Positions 40,635 to 50,889 of a stretch of DNA of 64,000 nt are shown piece after piece. A program made the position numbers and the translations under genes. The notes under the pieces were generated by a model that saw only the letters and a list, made by a program, of their open reading frames with translations, was not told where the DNA came from and did not search any database. The stretch comes from Lachnospiraceae bacterium (GTDB lineage: Bacteria > Bacillota > Clostridia > Lachnospirales > Lachnospiraceae), in the NCBI GenBank assembly GCA_024695145.1, contig JAILIS010000047.1, positions 1-64,000 on the forward strand, in the 5' to 3' direction. Positions within the stretch are counted from its first letter, which is position 1. Each line of letters begins with the position of its first letter.

Positions 40635-41842
40635 TGAAGATCCTTGTTGTATGTCAGTATTATCATCCCGAACCGTTCCGCATCCATGAAGTGTGCGAGG
40701 AACTGGCGCTGCGCAAACATCAGGTCACGGTCCTCACCGGACTTCCGAATTATCCCATGGGTGTTATTCCCGAAGAATACAAAAAGGGAGCACACAGAGA
40801 TGAGACCGTGAACTCGGTACGGGTGATACGAGTAAAGGAGAGGCCGAGGACACCGGGAAAGATTGGACTTGCCCTTAACTATCTGTCTTTTGTCGTGAGC
40901 GCCGGATTAAAAGCCGTTGTGATGAAAAAGGATTTTGATGTGATATTTGTGTATCAGCTGTCACCGGTACTGATGGCGATCCCCGCGTATGTTGCAAAAT
41001 GGTTTTCAAAGACAGAACACATTGCGATATACTGCCTGGATCTGTGGCCGGAGAGCCTTACAAGCCTCGGTATAGACAGAAACGGATTCTTTTTCCGCTT
41101 CATGAAAAAAGTCAGCGTGATGATATATAAGGGAGCTGATTCCATAGGATACACTTCGCGGATGTTCAGACAGTATTTCATTTCACAGCTTGGTGTTGAA
41201 AAAGAGCATTTTATCCACATTCCGCAGTTTGCGGATGATCTGTTTTCAAACATATCAGCCGACACGGACGGTATCACCGGCAAAGAGGAAGGGACCGTCA
41301 ATTATGTTTTTGCCGGCAACATCGGGATGATGCAGTCGGTTGATACGATCATAAAGGCTGCGGCAGCTGTTTCGGATGAAAGGATACGCTGGCATATAGT
41401 GGGGGACGGTTTTGCTCTCGAGGATTGCAAAAAGCTTGTTTCGGACATGAAGCTTGAGGACAGGGTTTTCTTCTACGGCAGGCTTCCGGTTGAGAAGATG
41501 CCGCAGTTTTACGCCATGGCTGATGCGATGATCGTAACACTTGCCGATAACGAAATGATAAGCTATACGCTTCCCGGAAAGATACAGTCTTATATGGCGG
41601 CCCAAAAGGCGGTCATAGCCGCCGCGAACGGTGAGACCGCAAATGTGATAAAAGAGGCGGACTGCGGCATGTGCGCACCTGCGGAAGATGAGAAGATGCT
41701 TGCCCGCATTGCCGACGAAATGGCGGCTTCCGCTGATTTTAAGAGACTTGGAGAAAATTCGAGAAAATACTATAACACTCATTTCACAAAGAAGGATCAT
41801 GTCGATCTGATCGAGAAAATGCTCATGGAATGCGCGAAGTGA
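40634..41842 (+). CDS. Family 4 glycosyltransferase (WbuB-like)
   Basis: 402 aa; MKILVVCQYYHPEPFRIHEVCEELALRKHQVTVLTGLPNYPMG; ALYCLDLWPESL-like AIYCLDLWPESLTSLG. Confidence 0.88.
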   Translation: MKILVVCQYYHPEPFRIHEVCEELALRKHQVTVLTGLPNYPMGVIPEEYKKGAHRDETVNSVRVIRVKERPRTPGKIGLALNYLSFVVSAGLKAVVMKKDFDVIFVYQLSPVLMAIPAYVAKWFSKTEHIAIYCLDLWPESLTSLGIDRNGFFFRFMKKVSVMIYKGADSIGYTSRMFRQYFISQLGVEKEHFIHIPQFADDLFSNISADTDGITGKEEGTVNYVFAGNIGMMQSVDTIIKAAAAVSDERIRWHIVGDGFALEDCKKLVSDMKLEDRVFFYGRLPVEKMPQFYAMADAMIVTLADNEMISYTLPGKIQSYMAAQKAVIAAANGETANVIKEADCGMCAPAEDEKMLARIADEMAASADFKRLGENSRKYYNTHFTKKDHVDLIEKMLMECAK

Positions 41843-41870
41843 TCGGTAGGATCTGCGAACGGGTGATGAT

Positions 41871-42734
41871 ATGGCAGATATAACAGCTATAATCCTGACT
41901 AAGAATGAAGAAGTGAATATAGAAAAGTGCATACGCTCCGTTAAGCCCATCGTAAAACGGATAGTGGTCGTTGATTCCGGAAGCACGGATAACACTGTGG
42001 ATGTGGCAAAGAGTCTGGGCGCTGAAGTCATGGTCCATGAGCTGAAGCCTTTCCTGTATGCCAGGCAGTTTCTTTACGGAATGGAAAACGCCGGCATAGA
42101 TACAAAATGGGTTTTCAGGATAGATGCGGACGAAGAACTGACGGCGGAATCCGCTGAAGAGATAGACAGGCTTTGTAATGAGAATGAGGATACCGATGTG
42201 AACGGTATCGTTGTCAGGTTCGAGGTTAATTTTCTCGGGCGTCCCATACGGCACGGCGGTGTATATCCCCTGCGCAAGCTCCTCCTGTTCAAATACGGAA
42301 AGGGAACTATCGAAGACCGCTGCATGGATGAGCATTGTTTCCTTTTTGAAGGCAGGAGCGTGGAAGTGACCCATGACAGTCTTCATCATGACGACAAAGG
42401 GCTGACGGCGTGGATAGATAAGCACAACAACTATTCCACACGTGAGATGCAGGATTACTTCAACAGCCTTAAGGACGAAGGTGCGACAGGCCTTAACACG
42501 GAGCACGATCTTGATGCAAAAGCGAGATTCAAACGTTTCCTGCGCTGGAAGATATACTACAGACTTCCGGCCTCATTTCGGGCTTATGCATATTATTTCT
42601 ACCGCTATTATATCAGACTCGGTTTTCTCGACGGCAGGGAAGGCAGGATATTCTGCTTTATGCAGGCATACTGGTACCGCTTTCTTGTAGATGCCAAGAT
42701 ATACGAAGCTGTCAAAAAGGATTCATCAGTCTGA
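41871..42734 (+). CDS. Family 2 glycosyltransferase
   Basis: 287 aa; ITAIILTKNEEVNIEKCIRSV, IVVVDSGSTDNTVDVAKSLGAEVM, VFRIDADEELT. Confidence 0.9.
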   Translation: MADITAIILTKNEEVNIEKCIRSVKPIVKRIVVVDSGSTDNTVDVAKSLGAEVMVHELKPFLYARQFLYGMENAGIDTKWVFRIDADEELTAESAEEIDRLCNENEDTDVNGIVVRFEVNFLGRPIRHGGVYPLRKLLLFKYGKGTIEDRCMDEHCFLFEGRSVEVTHDSLHHDDKGLTAWIDKHNNYSTREMQDYFNSLKDEGATGLNTEHDLDAKARFKRFLRWKIYYRLPASFRAYAYYFYRYYIRLGFLDGREGRIFCFMQAYWYRFLVDAKIYEAVKKDSSV

Positions 42735-42751
42735 AGGCATGGAGATTCAAC

Positions 42752-43891
42752 ATGAGAAAAGTGCTTGTGATAACAGGAAGATATCTGCCCGGATACCGTG
42801 ACGGCGGTCCGGTCCGCTCCGTCCTCAATCTTACACAGTGGCTGGGGGATGAGTACGATTTCACGATCCTGTGTCATGACAGGGATCACGGAGATGAAAG
42901 GCCTTATGATGGCATAGATCCGGACGGGTTCAATAATGTCGGCAAAGCCAGAGTGAGGTATGTACGCTCATTTACGGCACAGATCATTGAAAGTCTGGCG
43001 GGATCGGCCGATATCGTTTATGTCTGCGGACTGTATGACGATTATGCGAGGATCGCCATGCGGCTGAAAAAGGCGGGAAGGATCCGGGTGCCCGTATGTC
43101 TCGCTCCCATGGGGTCATTTTCTCCCGAAGCATTCAGGATAAAGGGTTTTAAGAAACGCCTGTTTGTATTGTACATGAAGCTTTCGGGAATGTTTGACGA
43201 TCTCGTATTTTCCGTCACATCAAAACGCGAGGAAGAAGAGCTTAAAGCTGTTCTCGGAAAAGACGCTGACTGCGTCATAGCTTCGGATCTTCCGAGACAG
43301 GGTACGACCGAACACACTCACATCAAGGAAACCGGCAGTCTGCGGCTGTGTTTTATCTCACGTATAGTTAAAAAAAAGAATCTTCTTACCGTCCCCGATA
43401 TATTAAAACTGACAGATGATAACGTTCATATAAAGCTTGATATTTACGGTGAGCCCGAGGATAAGGATTATCTTCATGAATGCATGGCAAGGCTCGATGA
43501 CTTAAGAAAGACACATCCGAACTGCAGATGGGAATACAAAGGTCCTGCAGACAGTGAAAAAGTTCCCGGCATATTTGCGGATTATGATGCTTTTCTGTTC
43601 CCCACACGAGGGGAAAATTACGGCCATGTTATTGCGGAAAGCCTGGCAGCGGGCTGTATACCGGTCATAAGCGATACGACTCCGTGGCTGGATCTTGGGG
43701 AAAAAGGGTGCGGCTATGTGTTCCCGCTAAAAGACATCAGGGCGTTTGCAGATACCCTCGATCTGCTTGTACAGATGAGCGAAGAGGAGATGAGCGTGAT
43801 TCGGGACCGGTGCTGCGAATATATCGCTCGTGTGAACGAAATATCCGTAAAAGATTCCGGATACAGAACCTTATTTGAAAAAAACAGTTAA
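42752..43891 (+). CDS. Family 4 (group 1) glycosyltransferase
   Basis: 379 aa; ITGRYLPGYRDGGPVRSVLNL, LCFISRIVKKKNLL, FLFPTRGENYGHVIAESLAAGCIPVIS. Confidence 0.88.
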   Translation: MRKVLVITGRYLPGYRDGGPVRSVLNLTQWLGDEYDFTILCHDRDHGDERPYDGIDPDGFNNVGKARVRYVRSFTAQIIESLAGSADIVYVCGLYDDYARIAMRLKKAGRIRVPVCLAPMGSFSPEAFRIKGFKKRLFVLYMKLSGMFDDLVFSVTSKREEEELKAVLGKDADCVIASDLPRQGTTEHTHIKETGSLRLCFISRIVKKKNLLTVPDILKLTDDNVHIKLDIYGEPEDKDYLHECMARLDDLRKTHPNCRWEYKGPADSEKVPGIFADYDAFLFPTRGENYGHVIAESLAAGCIPVISDTTPWLDLGEKGCGYVFPLKDIRAFADTLDLLVQMSEEEMSVIRDRCCEYIARVNEISVKDSGYRTLFEKNS

Positions 43892-43933
43892 AGTTTTTCC
43901 GGCATTGTCCGATATATTAAATGACATGCATGG

Positions 43934-43982
43934 AAGCAGTTTAAAACGGACGGAACCGTTCCTGTTTTAGACTGCTTTTTTG
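43934..43982 (+). terminator. Intrinsic terminator ending the glycosyltransferase run
   Basis: AAGCAGTTTAAAACGGACGGAACCGTTCCTGTTTTAGACTGCTT: long near-perfect hairpin followed by TTTTT. Confidence 0.85.
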
Positions 43983-44005
43983 TATATAAGACTGAACTTT
44001 TATAA

Positions 44006-44034
44006 TTGAAAACCAAGGTTCTTTGAGTTATACT
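44006..44034 (+). promoter_or_regulatory. Candidate sigma-A-type promoter upstream of mbl/mreB-flg genes
   Basis: TTGAAA (44006-44011), 17-nt spacer, TATACT (44029-44034), just after the terminator. Confidence 0.6.
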
Positions 44035-44083
44035 ATATTCTGATTAAGTATGATTTATATATAAGCGTTGAAAGGGGATAGAC

Positions 44084-45082
44084 ATGCTTTATTCAGATAT
44101 AGGTATAGATCTCGGAACGGCCAGTGTGCTCGTTTATGTAAGAGGGAGAGGGGTCGTGCTGAAGGAGCCTTCGGTCATCGCACTTGATACCGATACAAAT
44201 ACGATCAGAGCCATCGGAGAAGAAGCGAGGATGATGCTCGGACGTACACCCGGAAACATCGTGGCCATCAGACCTCTTCGTCAGGGAGTTATCTCGGATT
44301 ATACAACTACCGAGAAGATGCTCAAATACTTCATCCAGAAGGCAGTGGGAAGAAAGAATTTCCGTAAACCGAGGATCAGCGTATGTGTACCTTCAGGCGT
44401 CACGGAAGTTGAGAAGAAAGCGGTTGAAGATGCTACATATCAGGCGGGAGCAAGGTATGTTGAGATCATAGAAGAACCCATAGCCGCGGCTATAGGAGCC
44501 GGTATCGACATCGGCAGACCGTGCGGCAACATGATAGTGGATATAGGCGGCGGAACGACCGATATAGCAGTTATCTCACTGGGAGGCGCCGTTGTTTCCA
44601 ACTCGATAAAGGTTGCGGGAGATGATTTTGACGAAGCTATCGTCAGATACATGAGAAAGAAACACAACCTTCTGATCGGCGATAATACGGCCGAGGATAT
44701 AAAGATCAAGATAGGAACGGCCTTTAAGAGACCCGAGATCGAGTACCTCGAGGTCACCGGAAGAAACCTCGTTACAGGTCTTCCGAGAACGGTAAAGGTT
44801 TCATCGGAGGAGACCGAAGAGGCTTTAAGAGATACAACCGGCCAGGTGGTCGAGGCCATACACTCGGTACTTGAGAAGACACCTCCGGAACTTGCAGCCG
44901 ATATAGCGGCAAGAGGTATCGTTCTCACCGGCGGTGGAAGTCTTCTTCGCGGTCTTGAAGATCTGATAGCATACAAGACCGGTATCAATACCATGACTGC
45001 GGAGGATCCGATGACCGCTGTTGCCATAGGAACAGGAAAATACGTTGAGTTCCTGGCGGGGTATACGGACAACTTCAGTTAG
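44084..45082 (+). CDS. mreB: Rod shape-determining protein MreB/Mbl
   Basis: 332 aa; DIGIDLGTASVLVYVRGRGVVLKEPSVIA, MIVDIGGGTTDIAVISLGG, GIVLTGGGSLLRGL. Followed by flgF/flgG as for B. subtilis mbl. Confidence 0.94.
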   Translation: MLYSDIGIDLGTASVLVYVRGRGVVLKEPSVIALDTDTNTIRAIGEEARMMLGRTPGNIVAIRPLRQGVISDYTTTEKMLKYFIQKAVGRKNFRKPRISVCVPSGVTEVEKKAVEDATYQAGARYVEIIEEPIAAAIGAGIDIGRPCGNMIVDIGGGTTDIAVISLGGAVVSNSIKVAGDDFDEAIVRYMRKKHNLLIGDNTAEDIKIKIGTAFKRPEIEYLEVTGRNLVTGLPRTVKVSSEETEEALRDTTGQVVEAIHSVLEKTPPELAADIAARGIVLTGGGSLLRGLEDLIAYKTGINTMTAEDPMTAVAIGTGKYVEFLAGYTDNFS

Positions 45083-45106
45083 AAATTGAATATGTGAGGA
45101 GTATTT

Positions 45107-45880
45107 ATGGTTAAGGGACTTTACACGTCAGCAACCGGAATGATCAACGAACAGCGCAGGGTCGATGTGCTCGCCAATAATCTGGCCAACTCATCGACCA
45201 CGGGATTCAAGGCAGAAGGGGCCACATCCGAAGCGTTCTATGATGTTCTGGCTTACAAGATCAAAGACACATCCGAACCCTTTGCGGCGCGAAGACTCGG
45301 GGCGATGAACCTGGGTGTCAAGATAGGTGAGACATACACCGATTATTCGGAAGGATCGTTTGTCACAACCGAAAATGACTACGATATGGCGCTGGCGGGA
45401 AAGGGATTCTTTGCGATCGAATTCACCTCGAAGAACGGGGAAGTATCCACAAAATATACGAGAGCCGGAGATTTCATCGTTAACACGGAAGGCTGGCTCG
45501 TCAATAAGAACGGTGATTATGTTCTTGATACGGACGGCAACCATATCAAGCTCGATCCGCTCATTGATACCGGAGTCGGTCTTGACGGTACGCTTTATCA
45601 GAACGGTGTAGCGGTAGCCACGATGCAGATCGCGGATTTTGAAGATTATAATTATCTGAGAAAGTACGGTGAGACTTATTTTGAACCTGTTGAGGGAGCG
45701 ACTCTCATCGAATCGACGGCTCAGGTGCGTAACGGTATGATCGAGGCTTCCAACGTCCAGACAGTCAAGGAAATGGTCAACCTGATCAATTACCAGAGAG
45801 CATATGAGACTAATCAGAAAATGATACAGGCACACAACGAGACACTTGATATAGCGGTTAACCAGCTCGGCAAGTTATGA
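45107..45880 (+). CDS. Flagellar hook-basal body protein (FlgF/FlhO-like)
   Basis: 257 aa; MVKGLYTSATGMINEQRRVDVLANNLANSSTTGFK and C-terminal ASNVQTVKEMVNLINYQRAYETNQKMIQ. Confidence 0.92.
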   Translation: MVKGLYTSATGMINEQRRVDVLANNLANSSTTGFKAEGATSEAFYDVLAYKIKDTSEPFAARRLGAMNLGVKIGETYTDYSEGSFVTTENDYDMALAGKGFFAIEFTSKNGEVSTKYTRAGDFIVNTEGWLVNKNGDYVLDTDGNHIKLDPLIDTGVGLDGTLYQNGVAVATMQIADFEDYNYLRKYGETYFEPVEGATLIESTAQVRNGMIEASNVQTVKEMVNLINYQRAYETNQKMIQAHNETLDIAVNQLGKL

Positions 45881-45914
45881 TTTACAGTGATCTTTGATCT
45901 ATAAGGAGGCAGCT

Positions 45915-46733
45915 ATGGTAAGAGCACTTTGGAGCGGCGCATCGGGAATGATCGCCCAGCAGACTAATGTTGATACGATCGCGAACAACCTGGCAAATGT
46001 CAATACCGTAGGGTACAAGACAGAGCAGAACGAATTCAAGTCACTTCTGTACCAGGAGATACAGACAAGGACCACCTCGGCAAACGGTATACAGAAGCCC
46101 GTCGGAGCACAGGTAGGTCTCGGTGTCAGAAATGCATCGATCACATCCGAATTCACTCAGGGAGCATTTCAGGCTTCTGAGAGCCAGACGAGTTTTGCGA
46201 TAAGCGGAGAAGGATTCTTTGCGGTACAGGATAACGGACAGACGGTATATACCCGTAACGGTGATTTTCATTTTGCGATAGGTCCCGGCAACCAGATGTA
46301 TCTTACAACTTCGGATGGGTATCCCGTGCTGAACACTCAGGGACAGCCGATCACCATTCCCGCCGATTATATTTCCAGCAAGGTACAGGTCAATGCGGAC
46401 GGTCAGCTGACATATCCGGATGCCAACAACAATCTGCAGCCGATCGAGGGAATGCAGATAGGTATGTATCAGTTCCAGAACCCGAGCGGACTGTTCAAGA
46501 CCGGCGGTACGCTCTATATCCCGACGGAATCATCGGGAGCCGCACTTAACGAGGCGGAAAACGAAAACCTTACCAAGTCCGTGATCAGACAGGGCTATCT
46601 TGAAGCTTCAAATGTTCAGGTGGCTGATGAAATGGTCAATCTGATAATAGCCCAGCGTGCATACGAACTGAATTCAAAGGTTATTACGACATCCGATTCT
46701 ATGCTGCAGGTTGCAAACGATCTTAAGAGGTAA
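45915..46733 (+). CDS. flgG: Flagellar basal-body rod protein FlgG/FlhP
   Basis: Start at MVRALWSGASGMIAQQTNVDTIANNLANVNTVGYKTEQNEFKSLLYQ; EASNVQVADEMVNLIIAQRAYELNSKVI; AAGGAGG upstream. Confidence 0.94.
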   Translation: MVRALWSGASGMIAQQTNVDTIANNLANVNTVGYKTEQNEFKSLLYQEIQTRTTSANGIQKPVGAQVGLGVRNASITSEFTQGAFQASESQTSFAISGEGFFAVQDNGQTVYTRNGDFHFAIGPGNQMYLTTSDGYPVLNTQGQPITIPADYISSKVQVNADGQLTYPDANNNLQPIEGMQIGMYQFQNPSGLFKTGGTLYIPTESSGAALNEAENENLTKSVIRQGYLEASNVQVADEMVNLIIAQRAYELNSKVITTSDSMLQVANDLKR

Positions 46734-46738
46734 TACAT

Positions 46739-47080
46739 ATGGATATAGGAAGTCTGTACAGTGATTATTTAACATCCACGGCAACAAAGGCAAGCAATCT
46801 CGAGAAGACGCTTCAGGGTGCTAACAGCCGGAAGAGTGAGGACGAACTCCTTGATGCGTGCAAACAGTTTGAGGCGTACTTCTACGAGCAGGTCTTTAAA
46901 AATATGGAGAAAGCGATGGTGCCTTCCGACGACAGTGATGCAAACAACACGCTGATCGATTATTATAAGGGCAACCTTCTCGCTGAGTACAGCAAGGGCA
47001 TTGTGGAACAAAGCGGCAACAGCACCAATTCCCTTGCACACCAGCTTTACGATCAGATGAAGAGGAACTATTCGCTCTAA
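46739..47080 (+). CDS. Rod-binding protein (FlgJ N-terminal domain only)
   Basis: 113 aa; CKQFEAYFYEQVFKNMEKAM typical of FlgJ rod-binding domain; follows flgG. Confidence 0.85.
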   Translation: MDIGSLYSDYLTSTATKASNLEKTLQGANSRKSEDELLDACKQFEAYFYEQVFKNMEKAMVPSDDSDANNTLIDYYKGNLLAEYSKGIVEQSGNSTNSLAHQLYDQMKRNYSL

Positions 47081-47087
47081 TACCTAA

Positions 47088-49316
47088 ATGGACATCATTT
47101 CCGGTTTTATAGAACATATCATTTTTTCCAACAGGGATAATGGATATACCGTATTTTCGCTTACCACCGACACAGAGGAGATAACCTGTGTCGGTGCTTT
47201 GCACGCTGTCGGAGTGGGCGAGAGCGTCAGGCTTACGGGTGAATATGTCACGCACGATCTGTACGGCAGACAGTTTGCCTTTTCCGGCTATGAGGTGATA
47301 AGGGCCGGTGATGAGGCTTCCATACTTCGCTATCTTTCATCCGGAGCGGTCAAGTACATAGGACCTTCCACCGCAAAGAAGATAGTAGATGCATTCGGTA
47401 AGGATACGTTCAGGATCATGGAAGAAGAGCCTGAGATGCTTGCAGGTATAAAAGGCATTTCGATGAAGAGAGCACAGGAGATAGGAGCAATAGTGACTTC
47501 CATGCAGGACCTTCGCAAAGTCATGATCTATCTTCAGAAATTCGGCATATCCGCCTCTCTTGCCAACAGGATATATGCGAGATACGGAGCCGAAGTATAC
47601 TCTGTAATGGACGAAAACCCGTACAGGCTGGCGGAGGACATCGAGGGGGTGGGCTTTAAGACTGCCGATGATATTGCGCTTTCGGCAGGTATCAGGGCCG
47701 ACTCGCCCTTCAGGATCAGGAGCGGTATTCTCTATACACTCTCTCTTGCGACCGGCCAGGGTCATATTTTTCTTCCGAAAGAATCGCTCATAGGACGTGC
47801 GACACAGATACTTAATGCCGATGAGGAATATGTTTTGCTCGAATGCGAAAACCTCGCGATGGAAGGGAAGCTGATAAAAAAAGAAGTCGATGGCATGACG
47901 CGGTTCTATCCTCCGGCGTTTTATCATATGGAGCTTCTGTGCGCCAGAATGCTTCTGGATCTTGATATATCGGTGTTCCCCGACACCGGGAGGATAAGGG
48001 AGAAGATAAAAAGCCTTGAGGATCCGGAAGTTCCCCTTGAGGAAAGACAAAGGGATGCCATAGTAGCGGCGGTCTCGGGAGGAGTGACTGTCATCACCGG
48101 GGGACCCGGTACCGGAAAGACAACGATAATCAATGTTCTGATAAAGTATTTGGTCGGGTCGGGGGATGATTTTGTTCTGGCGGCACCCACCGGGAGAGCA
48201 GCTAAAAGGATGAGTGAAGCTACGGGATATGACAGTTCCACAATTCAGAGACTCTTAGGGCTTGCCCCTTCCGATTCGGACAAAAGGGCGTTTTCATACG
48301 AGTACAATGAAGATAATCCGCTGGAGGTTGATGCGATAATAGTTGATGAGATGTCAATGGTCGATCTTCCGCTTTTCAGGGCGCTCTTATCTGCCATAGT
48401 GCCCGGAACGAGACTGATAATGGTGGGGGATACTTTCCAGCTTCCCTCGGTCGGCCCCGGAAGCGTTCTTAAGGATATGATAGCGTCAGGATGCTTTAAT
48501 GTGGTGCGGCTTGACAGGATATTCAGGCAGTCCGAAAAAAGCGATATCATTGTCAATGCCCACAGGATAAACGACGGTATCGTGCCTGCGCTCGACAATA
48601 AGAGCCGGGACTTCTTCATGCTTGAGAGAAATGAAGCAGATACCATACTTAAAAACATAGTTGATCTTGTGAGTCAAAAGCTTCCCAAATATGTCAATGC
48701 GGCTCCGTTTGACATACAGGTCCTGACCCCTATGAGAAAGGGCGTACTGGGAGTCGAAAATCTTAATCCCGTACTGCAGCGCCACCTTAATCCGCCGGAC
48801 CCCGGAAAGCGGGAAAAGGAATACGGAAACGTGATATTTCGCGAAGGAGATAAAGTCATGCAGATCCGCAACAACTACCGGCTGGAGTGGGAAGTGCGCA
48901 CACAGCACGGGATAGTCGCAGACCGCGGTATCGGGGTCTTCAACGGGGATATGGGTGTCATTGACCGTATAGATGAGCTTTCGGAAGTGTGTGAGGTTGT
49001 TTATGAGGATGACCATGCAGTGATGTATCCGTTCGCGGATCTTGACGAACTTGAGCTTGCATATGCGGTCACCATACACAAATCGCAGGGCAGTGAATAT
49101 CCTGCGGTTGTGATACCGCTGCTGACGGGGCCCAAGCCCCTGTTTAACAGAAACCTGCTGTATACGGCCGTAACAAGGGCCAGAAAGTGCGTAGTGATCG
49201 TCGGAAGCCGCGACACGGTCGCACATATGACAAAAAACGCCGATGAACTGAACAGATATTCAAGTCTTGATGAAGCCATAACACAGATACATCTGGGGAA
49301 AACGGAATACAAATGA
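47088..49316 (+). CDS. recD2: ATP-dependent RecD2-like DNA helicase
   Basis: 742 aa; GGPGTGKTTIINVLIKYL, APTGRAAKRMSEATG, VDEMSMVDLPL, GDTFQLPSVGPG, AYAVTIHKSQGSEYPAVVIPL. Confidence 0.95.
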   Translation: MDIISGFIEHIIFSNRDNGYTVFSLTTDTEEITCVGALHAVGVGESVRLTGEYVTHDLYGRQFAFSGYEVIRAGDEASILRYLSSGAVKYIGPSTAKKIVDAFGKDTFRIMEEEPEMLAGIKGISMKRAQEIGAIVTSMQDLRKVMIYLQKFGISASLANRIYARYGAEVYSVMDENPYRLAEDIEGVGFKTADDIALSAGIRADSPFRIRSGILYTLSLATGQGHIFLPKESLIGRATQILNADEEYVLLECENLAMEGKLIKKEVDGMTRFYPPAFYHMELLCARMLLDLDISVFPDTGRIREKIKSLEDPEVPLEERQRDAIVAAVSGGVTVITGGPGTGKTTIINVLIKYLVGSGDDFVLAAPTGRAAKRMSEATGYDSSTIQRLLGLAPSDSDKRAFSYEYNEDNPLEVDAIIVDEMSMVDLPLFRALLSAIVPGTRLIMVGDTFQLPSVGPGSVLKDMIASGCFNVVRLDRIFRQSEKSDIIVNAHRINDGIVPALDNKSRDFFMLERNEADTILKNIVDLVSQKLPKYVNAAPFDIQVLTPMRKGVLGVENLNPVLQRHLNPPDPGKREKEYGNVIFREGDKVMQIRNNYRLEWEVRTQHGIVADRGIGVFNGDMGVIDRIDELSEVCEVVYEDDHAVMYPFADLDELELAYAVTIHKSQGSEYPAVVIPLLTGPKPLFNRNLLYTAVTRARKCVVIVGSRDTVAHMTKNADELNRYSSLDEAITQIHLGKTEYK

Positions 49317-50032
49317 AGATAACGGATCCCATGGAGATCATCACGGATATGATCTATCCGAAGATATGCCCTGTCTGTAACTGCATAATGCCGCTCGGAT
49401 GCAGGAGTGCCCATCCCGATTGCGCCGCAAAACTGAGTTTTGCGGTGGAACCTTATTGTGTTCGCTGCGGAAAGCCTGTAGAGGAATACATGGAATACTG
49501 CAGTGACTGCACGCGCGTGAAGCATTTCTACGACGAAGGACGGGCTGCGCTCATATATGACGAATATGCTTCAAAGAGCATATACAGATTCAAATATAAC
49601 GAGAAAAGGGAATATGCCGCCTTTTATGCCGATATCATGCAGAAGCATCTGGCACATGTGATAAGACGATGGAATACGGATGTGATCATACCTGTCCCGG
49701 TTCACAGATCGCGTCTTAAAAAAAGAGGATACAATCAGGCATATCTTATCGCAAAGGAACTTTCAAAGAGGCTTTCGATCCCAGTGGATGATACTCTTGT
49801 TGTAAGAACATCGGCTACAGGCGTGCAAAAAAAACTGGGTGCAAAGGAGCGCCAAAATAATCTTAAAAAGGCTTTTAAAGTTTCCCGAAATGGTGTAGAA
49901 TTAAACTCGGTCCTTGTCGTGGATGATATATATACCACGGGAGCTACCATTGATGCGATGGCTAAATGCCTTAAAGATTCAGGTATAAAGAAAGTGTATT
50001 TTGCCACACTTTGTATCGGACGCGGAGATTGA
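49313..50032 (+). CDS. ComF family phosphoribosyltransferase-like protein
   Basis: 239 aa; zinc-finger-like CPVCN...CVRCGKPVEEYMEYCSDC; PVPVHRSRLKKRGYNQAYLIAKEL; VLVVDDIYTTGATIDAMAKCL. Confidence 0.92.
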   Translation: MKITDPMEIITDMIYPKICPVCNCIMPLGCRSAHPDCAAKLSFAVEPYCVRCGKPVEEYMEYCSDCTRVKHFYDEGRAALIYDEYASKSIYRFKYNEKREYAAFYADIMQKHLAHVIRRWNTDVIIPVPVHRSRLKKRGYNQAYLIAKELSKRLSIPVDDTLVVRTSATGVQKKLGAKERQNNLKKAFKVSRNGVELNSVLVVDDIYTTGATIDAMAKCLKDSGIKKVYFATLCIGRGD

Positions 50033-50066
50033 GGCCATCAGACTTGTTTCGGGAGGATTTTTTGTA

Positions 50067-50477
50067 ATGGATGTTAAGAATTGTAAAAAATGCAGAAGAC
50101 TGTTTAATTATATCGGAGGACCGGCTATTTGTCCGCAGTGCCGTGAAGAGCTCGAGAAGAAGTTCCAGGAAGTCAAGAAATACCTGTTTGACAACCGGAA
50201 TGCCACGATCCCCGATGTAGTGGAGAACTGCGACGTGGAAGAGAGCCAGGTCCGTCAGTGGATCAGAGAGGAAAGGCTCGAATTCTCTTCGGGAATAGAT
50301 ATCGGAATGGCCTGCGAGAACTGCGGCGCACCGATAACCTCCGGTCGTTTTTGTGATAAGTGCAAGGCGGGCATGATCAATGAACTTCAGGCAGCGGGAC
50401 GTCGTCCGGAAGCTCCTGCTCCGGAGGTGAAGAAGTCCGAGGCCCATGGAAATAAGATGAGGTTTTTGAATCAGTAA
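50067..50477 (+). CDS. YvyF-type flagellar operon protein
   Basis: Start at MDVKNCKKCRRLFNYIGGPAICPQCREELEKKFQEVKKYL; two zinc-ribbon-like modules and helix-turn-helix-like segment; comF-yvyF order as in Bacilli. Confidence 0.85.
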   Translation: MDVKNCKKCRRLFNYIGGPAICPQCREELEKKFQEVKKYLFDNRNATIPDVVENCDVEESQVRQWIREERLEFSSGIDIGMACENCGAPITSGRFCDKCKAGMINELQAAGRRPEAPAPEVKKSEAHGNKMRFLNQ

Positions 50478-50481
50478 AGGT

Positions 50482-50889
50482 ATGCTCAATCAGGAAAGGA
50501 TCAGGCTGATGACGCGCATGGCCGCGTATGAGGAGCACGAAGGCAGAAAGGATATATCCATTTCCGGCTACTTTCGGGGCGACTACATCAGTTTTCAATT
50601 GTTAAAATCAGCTATTTACGCCACCGTCGGGTTTGCCCTTGCGGTGGCTATGTATGTTTTATACAACATGGAAACATTTCTTGAGGATTTCTACAAGATG
50701 GACATCCTGGAATTTCTCAAGGGTATCCTGTCAAAGTATTGTCTTGTTCTGGCCATATATCTTGTGATCTCATATTTTGTTTACAGCTACCGGTATTACC
50801 GTGCCCGGCGACATGTTAAGCAGTATAATCAGCTGCTTCGTGCGCTAATGCAGATGCTTAACATCAATCGCAAAGGAAGGAAACAGTAA
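50482..50889 (+). CDS. Uncharacterised membrane protein
   Basis: 135 aa; two strongly hydrophobic segments and basic C-terminus; 4-nt spacing from yvyF. Confidence 0.7.
   Translation: MLNQERIRLMTRMAAYEEHEGRKDISISGYFRGDYISFQLLKSAIYATVGFALAVAMYVLYNMETFLEDFYKMDILEFLKGILSKYCLVLAIYLVISYFVYSYRYYRARRHVKQYNQLLRALMQMLNINRKGRKQ

Noticed and set aside
41255-42031. 258-aa minus-strand ORF
   Set aside because: Antisense across two glycosyltransferase genes with good motifs; no protein signature.
33029-43891. Possible genomic island or prophage for the polysaccharide/acylation genes
   Set aside because: No integrase, transposase, tRNA junction or direct repeats seen; composition does not visibly change.
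48486-49226. 246-aa minus-strand ORF
   Set aside because: Antisense to recD2 C-terminal helicase motifs.
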